This document shows, piece by piece, positions 58,089 through 64,000 of a stretch of 64,000 nucleotides of DNA. The notes beneath the pieces are model-generated. The model worked only from the letters and a program-made list of their open reading frames with translations. It was not told the origin of the DNA and did not search any database. Each line of letters opens with the position of its first letter. Position 1 is the stretch's first letter. The stretch comes from Fortiea sp. LEGE XX443 (GTDB lineage Bacteria > Cyanobacteriota > Cyanobacteriia > Cyanobacteriales > Nostocaceae): contig NZ_JADEXZ010000001.1 of assembly GCF_015206815.1 (NCBI RefSeq), positions 148,064 through 212,063 of the forward strand. The letters are read 5' to 3'. The position numbers were made by a program, and so were the translations under genes.

Positions 58089-58328
58089 ATGGCTAAACCC
58101 GATATTCATCCTAAGTGGTATCCAGATGCTAAAGTTTATTGCAACGGTAAAGTTGTAATGACTATTGGTTCTACAAAACCAGAATTACATGTGGATCTTT
58201 GGTCTGGAAACCATCCTTTTTACACTGGTACTCAAAAGATTGTCGACACTGAAGGTCGAGTAGAGCGTTTTCTTCGCAAATACGGTAAGTCGAGCGAGCA
58301 AAGTTCTGACGATAAAAAGAAAAAGTAG
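58089..58328 (+). CDS. rpmE: 50S ribosomal protein L31, cysteine-poor form
   Basis: The 79-residue protein starts at the ATG at 58089 with AKPDIHPKWYPDAKVYCNGK and has NHPFYTGTQKIVDTEGRVER. The zinc-binding form of L31 has four cysteines in CXC and CX2C pairs; here only Cys18 remains and the second pair reads LWSGN, so zinc is probably not bound. It ends in a lysine-rich tail. Confidence 0.93.
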   Translation: MAKPDIHPKWYPDAKVYCNGKVVMTIGSTKPELHVDLWSGNHPFYTGTQKIVDTEGRVERFLRKYGKSSEQSSDDKKKK

Positions 58329-58331
58329 CGG

Positions 58332-58397
58332 GTTGGCTCTGCTGTTAACGACGACCCTGCATCAGCTGGGTCGATTGTCATTTTTTGCCGAGCCAAC
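58332..58397 (+). terminator. Nested hairpin terminator after rpmE
   Basis: An inner stem CGACCC/GGGTCG (58352-58373) is followed closely by a T-run at 58381-58386; an outer arm GTTGGCTC/GAGCCAAC encloses it. It ends the ribosomal block, after which prfA begins at once. Confidence 0.6.
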
Positions 58398-58426
58398 TTG
58401 TTATTTTAAGGAGCATTAAACTCGTC

Positions 58427-59527
58427 ATGGCTGAATCATACCTGCTGGAGAAACTCAAATCCGTTGAACAAACCTTTAATGAATTAACACGTCGCCTTGC
58501 CGATCCTGATACTGCGAAAAACCCTGATGAGTATCAAACAATCGCCAAGTCTCGTTCTTCTTTGGAAGAAGTAGTTAATACCTATGAAACTTGGAAAGTT
58601 TCCCAAGAAGACTTAATTGGGGCGCGTCAAGTTTATAAAGAAGCAGCCAGTGATCCAGAGATGCAAGAAATGGCAGCTTTGGAAGTTAGTGAATTAGAAG
58701 AAAAAATAGAATACTTAGAAACTCGCTTAAAAGTTTTGTTGTTGCCCCGCGACCCCAATGATGAGAAGAATATCATGTTGGAAATTCGCGCTGGCACTGG
58801 TGGCGATGAAGCCAGTATTTGGGCTGGGGATTTGATGCGGATGTATACTCGCTATGCCCAGACTCAAGGTTGGAAAGTGTCTTTGGTGAGCGAATCTTTG
58901 GGAGAAATGGGTGGCTGGAAAGAAGTCATACTGGAAATAAAAGGTGACAATGTTTACAGCCAGTTAAAGTTTGAAGCTGGAGTGCATCGCGTACAGCGTG
59001 TACCAGTCACAGAGGCTGGGGGACGTGTTCACACTTCCACAGCTACTGTGGCGATTATGCCAGAAGTTGATGATGTGGAAATTCATATTGACCCGAAAGA
59101 TATTGAAATGACTACAGCTCGTTCTGGTGGTGCTGGTGGACAAAACGTCAACAAGGTGGAAACAGCCGTTGACTTAATGCACAAACCGACAGGAATCAGA
59201 ATTTTCTGTACGGAAGAACGCAGCCAGTTGCAAAACAAAGAACGAGCCATGCAAATTCTGCGGGCGAAACTGTATGAAATAAAGTTACGGGAACAACAAG
59301 AAGAAGTAACCTCGATGCGGCGATCGCAAGTTGGTACAGGATCGCGATCCGAAAAGATTCGCACTTATAACTATAAAGATAATCGCGTCACCGACCACCG
59401 CTTAGGTCAAAACTATTCCTTGAACCCTGTTCTGGAAGGTGATTTGGAGACGGTGATCCAATCTTGTATATCTTTAGACCAACAAGAACGTCTTGCGGAG
59501 TTAGCAACTTCTGGTGCAATGAACTAA
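58427..59527 (+). CDS. prfA: Peptide chain release factor 1
   Basis: The 366-residue protein starts at the ATG at 58427 ([19 protein letters not shown]). The GGQ motif lies in [19 protein letters not shown] and releases the peptide; the tripeptide PVT in [17 protein letters not shown] occupies the codon-reading site of RF1, which decodes UAA and UAG. The longer frame from 58385 reads into the terminator. An ending [15 protein letters not shown] is conserved. Confidence 0.96.
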   Translation: MAESYLLEKLKSVEQTFNELTRRLADPDTAKNPDEYQTIAKSRSSLEEVVNTYETWKVSQEDLIGARQVYKEAASDPEMQEMAALEVSELEEKIEYLETRLKVLLLPRDPNDEKNIMLEIRAGTGGDEASIWAGDLMRMYTRYAQTQGWKVSLVSESLGEMGGWKEVILEIKGDNVYSQLKFEAGVHRVQRVPVTEAGGRVHTSTATVAIMPEVDDVEIHIDPKDIEMTTARSGGAGGQNVNKVETAVDLMHKPTGIRIFCTEERSQLQNKERAMQILRAKLYEIKLREQQEEVTSMRRSQVGTGSRSEKIRTYNYKDNRVTDHRLGQNYSLNPVLEGDLETVIQSCISLDQQERLAELATSGAMN

Positions 59528-59555
59528 TTTTTAGTTTGAGAATTAACTTAATTGA

Positions 59556-59602
59556 AAACCGTCTGGTGTGTTGCGATATTTAACACACAGACGGTTTTTT
59601 AA
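59556..59602 (+). terminator. Rho-independent terminator after prfA
   Basis: AAACCGTCTG and CAGACGGTTT, continued by TGTGTT/AACACA, form a 16-bp stem followed by TTTTTT. It is the clearest terminator in the window. Confidence 0.85.
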
Positions 59603-59689
59603 TTTAGCCATATTTTTTACCATTTTCACTGATTAATTCATAACATTAAAATACTTAAAATCACTTAAAGACAACTTTTACCTCGTGAT

Positions 59690-60139
59690 ATGTTTATTTC
59701 TCGTATTGAAGATTGTATTACTGGCGCAAGTTCTTATGATGTTTTAGGTGGATTATTTCGGGAGATGAATCATCCTGGAATTACACCTGCTGGACGTTAT
59801 AAAGGAGTTGATTATTTTAACGGTGGTTTATGTTCGGTAATTCATTCTATTGATTTGACTAAAAAAGAATTAAATTTTTTAGAGTTATCGGCTAAAGGAA
59901 ATTGGAGCCAGGTACGTCCAGCAATATTTTGTAATTTATTTGAAAGTACGATAGATACAATAGAGCGTCATGTAAGAGGGATTCACTACACCTCTGAAGC
60001 AGATATTATGAACATTGTCCGCCCAACAATCAGCCGTTATTGGGAAGAAATAATAGAAGCCGCTAATACAATTGGTGAATTGTCTACGCTGCAATTAGAA
60101 TTACAAAATTATCGTGTACTTGATTCAGCTTGTCGCTAA
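59690..60139 (+). pseudogene. Fragment of an MmeI-type DNA methyltransferase, cut within motif I
   Basis: The 149-residue frame matches the middle of class I DNA methyltransferases of the MmeI/type IIL kind, which run to about 900 residues or more: NHPGITPAGRYKGVDYFNGG, WSQVRPAIFCNLFEST, HYTSEADIMNIVRPTI, and ELQNYRVLDSACR just where the family has RVLDPACGSGNFL. The proline is changed to serine and the SAM-binding glycines are gone because the frame stops at the Arg. Both the helicase/nuclease part before and the catalytic part after are missing. It is a decayed relic; a 33-nt hairpin begins 5 bases after the stop. Confidence 0.8.
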
Positions 60140-60144
60140 AAACC

Positions 60145-60177
60145 AGATCCCCGATTTCTTAAAGAAGTCGGGGATCT
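60145..60177. terminator. 33-nt hairpin, family copy 4
   Basis: AGATCCCCGA pairs with TCGGGGATCT and inner TTCTT with AAGAA. It is the most regular copy of the family and marks the break point of the methyltransferase relic. Confidence 0.65.
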
Positions 60178-60201
60178 AAACTATGATTTTTAGAAAATTT
60201 T

Positions 60202-60385
60202 ATACCAATTTAAAAAAAGAATGCGACAGATGCGTAGGTTGGGTAGTAGCTTGCTTCCCGTTCGCGTAGCGTCTCCGTCAGGAGAAGGGTACGAAGTGAA
60301 ACCCAACATCTACAAGGTTTTAAGGCGTTGGGTTTCGTCCCTCAACCCAACCTACATCTGTAGCGATCATTCTTCAAATTGGTAT
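60202..60385. mobile_element. 184-bp MITE-like inverted-repeat element
   Basis: The ends ATACCAATTT and AAATTGGTAT are perfectly inverted, followed inward by AAAGAATGCGACAGATG against CATCTGTAGCGATCATTCTT and TAGGTTGGG against CCCAACCTA. The centre has REP-like words (GTTCGCGTAGCGTCTCC) and a GGGTTT/AAACCC arm. It has no coding frame, so any mobility would depend on a transposase elsewhere. Confidence 0.6.
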
Positions 60386-60450
60386 TACTAATGGCGAGCC
60401 AGTATAAATAGTCTTAGAATGGTGAACATTAAATTTTCCTAGGTGCAGCT

Positions 60451-60951
60451 ATGTCGTTACTACGTAACGAACCTTCAGATTGGCAATTTGATCCAGACGC
60501 AGCTTATCTACCTATTTATCATAAAGGTAGTTTAGTGGGTTTTTTTAAGCAAGAATACACCAGTGAAATTATTCAGTTTTTAAATGAAGAAGAAGTTTTA
60601 AAAAAAGCTCTCAAAAAAGCTTGTGGTGATTTACTAAAAAAGACTGGTGGTGATACGAGTAAGGTTAATTATTTAGTACAAAAATATATAAAAGTTAGTG
60701 AACGTCCTAAATATGGAACGAGAGCGATCGCACTGTTATTACAAGAGCGACAAAAAGAACTTGACCTCAACAATCAGGAATTTACTAAATTCTGCGATAC
60801 GTTTAAAATTTCTCCCACAGAACTCAATAGTATTTATGCTGGAGAAGCTATTGATGATAATTTGTTAGCGCCGATATCACGGGTATTAGGGATATCCAAA
60901 GAGCGAGTGCAAGAAGTGCGGGATGGTGGAGAAGCGCAAACAGGCACATAA
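60451..60951 (+). CDS. Hypothetical protein with C-terminal HTH-like region
   Basis: The 166-residue soluble protein has an N-terminal part of unknown fold (SLLRNEPSDWQFDPDAAYLP, then HKGSLVGFFKQEY) and a lysine-rich middle. The last 75 residues (LLLQERQKELDLNNQEFTKF, ISPTELNSIYAGEA and LGISKERVQEV) look like an XRE-type HTH, as in antitoxins and small regulators. No toxin gene is adjacent. The family is not recognised. Confidence 0.5.
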   Translation: MSLLRNEPSDWQFDPDAAYLPIYHKGSLVGFFKQEYTSEIIQFLNEEEVLKKALKKACGDLLKKTGGDTSKVNYLVQKYIKVSERPKYGTRAIALLLQERQKELDLNNQEFTKFCDTFKISPTELNSIYAGEAIDDNLLAPISRVLGISKERVQEVRDGGEAQTGT

Positions 60952-60985
60952 TTATTTATGTAAAATTATCTACTCTTATCCATCT

Positions 60986-61789
60986 GTGAAAACAGACAGC
61001 GTATTTTACCGCCTATTTCAAGGATTTCCCGATATCTTCTTTGAACTGATTGGGGATTCTCTTGATACTGCTAGTATTTACTAATTTTCGTCAGTTGAAA
61101 TTAAACAAACAGCATTCAGAATTGATGGTGTATTTGCTCCGAATGTAGAAATTGATCAGCCAATTTACTTTGTGGAAGTGCAGTTTCAAGCAGATACAAA
61201 GATGTATTCGCGCTTGATTGCCGAAATATGCTTGTATTTGCGTCAAAATCAACCTGTCAATGATTGGAGTGCTGTTGTTTTATACCCAAGCAGAAGTGTA
61301 GACACAGGAGATATCAAGCACTACAGAGAATTCTTTATGAGTCAGCGAGTTAGGCGTATTTATCTTGATGAATTAAGCTCTGAATCGTCGCCACCAATTG
61401 GTATTGCAACTGTTAAATTAATTGTGACATCTGAACACACAGCAATAATAGAGGCTAGGGAGTTAGTAGAAAGGACAAGATTAGAAATAAACTCACCAAT
61501 AAAACAACAGCAATTATTACAATTAATAGAGACTATCTTGTTATACAAGTTTCCCACGATGACTAAAGAGGAGATGGAGAAAATGTTTAGCATCAGTGAA
61601 TTAAAAAATACCAGATATTTTCAGGATGTTTTTCAGGAAGGTAAGCAAGAAGGGATAGAAGAAGGTCAGCGTCAAGAAAAGTTAAGAATGGTCGCTCGTT
61701 TTTTGAAACTGGGGTTGACTGTGGAACAAGTAGCGGAGGAGCTTGGTTTAAGTATTGAAGAAGTAAAGCAAGCAGCACAAAATTTGTAA
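60986..61789 (+). pseudogene. Rpn-type PD-(D/E)XK nuclease/transposase-like gene with one in-frame stop
   Basis: From a GTG at 60986 the frame reads KTDSVFYRLFQGFPDIFFEL, a stop TAA at 61082-61084 where the family has CAG or CAA (SIY, stop, FSSVEIKQTAFRIDGVF), then continues intact to 61789. The nuclease core residues are RIDGVF and FVEVQFQ. The C-terminus has the typical charged FQEGKQEGIEEGQRQEKL and a helical VEQVAEELGLSIEEVKQA. Family members are recombination-promoting nucleases. One C-to-T change would account for the stop; the downstream frame alone would lack the catalytic Asp. Confidence 0.8.
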
Positions 61790-61922
61790 GTAACCAAAAT
61801 TAAGCGGCAGTTGAGGTTTGTTACCACTTACTCGGAGGAATTATTAGTTAATTTTTGTTAATATTGGACACGGTGTTGGTACTTCGTCCTTAACCATATA
61901 TTTCCTACCTGAGAGAAACTCG

Positions 61923-63617
61923 ATGCTGCGACTCGAACATATTAGTAAAATTTATCCTACAGGCGAAGTCCTTAAGGATATCAACTGGGAAGTCAAATCA
62001 GGCGATCGCATTGGTTTAGTCGGCGTTAACGGTGCGGGAAAATCTACCCAGTTAAAAATCATCTCTGGGGAAATGGAACCGACATCTGGCGAAATTATTC
62101 GTCCCGCTAGTTTGCACATCGCTTACCTCAATCAAGAGTTTGAAGTTGATCCTAGCCGCACAGTCAGAGAAGAATTTTGGACGGTATTTCAGGAAGCAAA
62201 CGAAGTACAGTTATCTCTGACAGATGTACAGCATGAGATGCAAACAGCTACTCCAGAGGAACTGGATAGGTTGATTCACAAATTGGATCGTTTGCAGCGT
62301 CAGTTTGAAGCTTTGGATGGTTACGGTTTAGAAGCACGCATCGGCAAAATTTTACCAGAGATGGGATTTGACCCAGAAGATGGCGATCGCCTCGTGAGTG
62401 CTTTCAGTGGTGGTTGGCAAATGCGGATGAGTTTGGGTAAAATCCTCCTGCAAGCGCCGGATTTACTACTACTGGATGAGCCAACTAACCATTTAGACTT
62501 AGAAACCATCGAGTGGCTGGAAACTTACCTCAAAGGCTTAACTACGCCGATGGTGATAGTTTCTCACGACCGAGAATTTTTAGACCGTCTCTGTACCCAA
62601 ATAGTTGAAACTGAACGCGGAGTTTCCGCTTCCTACCTGGGTAACTACTCGGCTTACCTGCAACAAAAAGCCGAAAATCAATTAGCACAGCTGAGTGCTT
62701 ACGAACGTCAGCAAAAGGAAATCGAAAAACAGCAAACCTTTGTGGATCGATTCCGCGCCAGTGCTACCCGCAGTACCCAAGCCAAAAGCCGAGAAAAGCA
62801 ACTAGACAAAGTTGAACGCATCGAAGCACCCATATCTGGAGTGAGAACCCTGCATTTCCGTTTTCCCCCTGCACCTCGCAGTGGACGGGAAGTAGTGAAC
62901 ATCAAAGATTTAACTCATACCTACGATGATAAAATTTTATTCTTGGGAGCGAACCTCCTAATTGAAAGAGGCGATCGCATTGCTTTTCTTGGCCCTAACG
63001 GTGCAGGAAAATCTACGCTATTGCGAATCATTATGGGTATGGAACCACCCACAGAAGGTATCGTCAGCTTAGGCGATCACAACGTGATTCCTGGTTACTT
63101 TGAGCAAAATCAAGCCGAAGCATTGGACTTGAAAAAAACTGTCATGGAAACTATTCATGATGAAGTTCCTGATTGGAAAAACGAAGAAGTCCGCACCCTG
63201 CTAGGCAAGTTTCTATTTTCTGGCGACACTGTATTTAAACCTGTTGGGGCATTAAGTGGGGGAGAAAAAGCTCGTTTAGCATTGGCAAAAATGCTATTGC
63301 GCCCAGCCAATTTACTCATCTTAGATGAGCCAACAAACCATCTAGATATTCCAGCAAAAGAAATGTTGGAAGAAGCACTGCAAAACTATGATGGAACGGC
63401 GATTTTAGTTTCCCATGACCGCTATTTTATTTCTCAAGTAGCCAACAAAATTGTTGAAATTCGCAATGGCGAATTCCAAGTTTACTTAGGAGATTATCAT
63501 TACTATCTAGAGAAAACGGCTGAGGAAAGAGAACAAGCAAAACAAGCTGCTATAGCTGAAGAGAAAGCGGCGAAGAAAGCAGCTAAAGCCGCTAAAAGTT
63601 CAGGGAAGAAGAAATAA
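61923..63617 (+). CDS. ABC-F family ATPase
   Basis: The 564-residue soluble protein has two ATPase domains and no membrane part. Domain 1: Walker A GVNGAGKST at about 34-42, FSGGWQMRMSLGKILL, LLLDEPTNHLD. A linker of about 80 residues (YLQQKAENQLAQLSAYERQQ) is the arm that in ABC-F proteins reaches the ribosomal E site. Domain 2: GPNGAGKST, LSGGEKARLALAKMLL, LILDEPTNHLD. A lysine- and alanine-rich tail ends it. It likely eases stalled ribosomes; antibiotic resistance is not indicated. It is of the YdiF/Uup type by build. Confidence 0.9.
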   Translation: MLRLEHISKIYPTGEVLKDINWEVKSGDRIGLVGVNGAGKSTQLKIISGEMEPTSGEIIRPASLHIAYLNQEFEVDPSRTVREEFWTVFQEANEVQLSLTDVQHEMQTATPEELDRLIHKLDRLQRQFEALDGYGLEARIGKILPEMGFDPEDGDRLVSAFSGGWQMRMSLGKILLQAPDLLLLDEPTNHLDLETIEWLETYLKGLTTPMVIVSHDREFLDRLCTQIVETERGVSASYLGNYSAYLQQKAENQLAQLSAYERQQKEIEKQQTFVDRFRASATRSTQAKSREKQLDKVERIEAPISGVRTLHFRFPPAPRSGREVVNIKDLTHTYDDKILFLGANLLIERGDRIAFLGPNGAGKSTLLRIIMGMEPPTEGIVSLGDHNVIPGYFEQNQAEALDLKKTVMETIHDEVPDWKNEEVRTLLGKFLFSGDTVFKPVGALSGGEKARLALAKMLLRPANLLILDEPTNHLDIPAKEMLEEALQNYDGTAILVSHDRYFISQVANKIVEIRNGEFQVYLGDYHYYLEKTAEEREQAKQAAIAEEKAAKKAAKAAKSSGKKK

Positions 63618-63670
63618 AACATCAAGAAAGTAGTGGCGTGACCAGACTAAAATATACAAAATTAGCTGTG

Positions 63671-63883
63671 TCACTCCACTACGATATCAGCGATCGCTAA
63701 ACCACATTTTGAGGTAATCATTGGTAAAATCTGTCTAGGCTTAACATTAGAGATATTAATATTTAGAGATCTAGCAAGTATCGGATCCATAAGACGACCA
63801 CCAATACTAGACAAAAAATGATTTTTACTATTCTTTAAAGCAATATCAATAATTACACCATTACCTTGATTAAGGAACGAGGA
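63671..63883 (-). pseudogene. C-terminal remnant of an unrecognised gene
   Basis: A minus-strand frame, open for 70 codons without a start, reads LNQGNGVIIDIALKNSKN, SSIGGRLMDPILARSLNI and ISNVKPRQILPMITSKCGLA, ending at TGA 63671-63673. An in-frame TAA at 63884-63886 closes it upstream. The sequence looks like genuine protein, so this is a truncated gene; I do not recognise the family. It lies beside the transposase-like start at 63951. Confidence 0.4.
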
Positions 63884-63950
63884 TTAAATAAGATCCAGAA
63901 ATGGGTCATGCAATAATAAGCAGAATATGCCCACTGAATTCTGAGATTCT

Positions 63951-64000
63951 ATGACTCCGTATTCATCCGAGATTGAGCAGCAAATGCAACGACTATATTC
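63951..64000 (+). CDS. Start of a transposase-like gene (runs off the window)
   Basis: Only 16 codons are in view (TPYSSEIEQQMQRLYS after the ATG). They resemble the N-termini of ISAzo13-family transposases in cyanobacteria, from memory of that family. With so little sequence, the call is tentative; the adjacent gene remnant fits an insertion site. Confidence 0.35.
   Translation, partial: MTPYSSEIEQQMQRLY

Overview
The window is chromosomal DNA of a cyanobacterium, most likely a filamentous, heterocyst-forming one (Nostoc/Anabaena/Calothrix group). Evidence: the HIP1 octamer GCGATCGC recurs throughout; there is an ndhN gene next to the ribosomal cluster, a CGLD27 protein of the green lineage, KGK and PEP-CTERM proteins, and a four-gene amino-acid ABC transporter with the gene order known for Anabaena natF-natG-natH-bgtA. 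Dispersed hairpins and spacers built from short tandem words are also typical of Nostocales.

Layout. 1-2113: holB (cut by the window edge) and tmk on the minus strand, diverging from a flavin-binding oxidoreductase-like gene. 2114-3816: a gene-poor stretch holding tRNA-Tyr and tRNA-Thr between the arms of a perfect 41-bp inverted repeat, plus a broken gene. 3817-6508: three minus-strand cyanobacterial proteins of unknown function. 6846-10251: tRNA-Arg, a possible 33-residue membrane peptide and a tandem pair of MscS-type channels. 10387-16739: a GH65 phosphorylase-like enzyme, a dynamin-like GTPase, and a short KGK/HNH pair. 16856-21859: a STAS-sugar transferase fusion, queE, a secreted phytase-esterase-like PEP-CTERM protein, and two small conserved proteins. 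22306-27998: the natFGH-bgtA transporter and a WcaI-like glycosyltransferase. 28503-32591: rsfS, CGLD27 gene, asparaginase, initiator tRNA, and a membrane GTPase. 33059-40948: three histidine kinase genes in a row, a group-2-like sigma factor, an unknown gene and ndhN.

41852-59527 is a near-continuous block of translation genes, all on the plus strand: rplC-D-W-B, rpsS, rplV, rpsC, rplP, rpmC, rpsQ, rplN, rplX, rplE, rpsH, rplF, rplR, rpsE, rplO, secY, adk, infA, rpmJ, rpsM, rpsK, rpoA, rplQ, truA, rplM, rpsI, rpmE, prfA. It fuses what are separate S10, spc, alpha and L13 operons in other bacteria and lacks rpsJ, rpsN and rpmD at their usual places. A promoter-like site lies about 670 bases upstream of rplC, and a terminator plus a promoter-like site split infA from rpmJ.

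59528-64000 is a decaying accessory tail: a fragment of an MmeI-type DNA methyltransferase ending inside motif I, a 33-nt hairpin of a family seen four times in the window, a 184-bp MITE-like element, a gene with an HTH-like end, a Rpn-type nuclease gene broken by one stop codon, an ABC-F ATPase, an unrecognised coding remnant, and what looks like the start of a transposase.

I see no CRISPR array, no rRNA, and no clearly new multi-gene system. The best candidates for something under-described are the 33-nt covarying hairpin family, the STAS-sugar transferase fusion, the dynamin/KGK/HNH neighbourhood, and the structured spacers within the ribosomal gene block.
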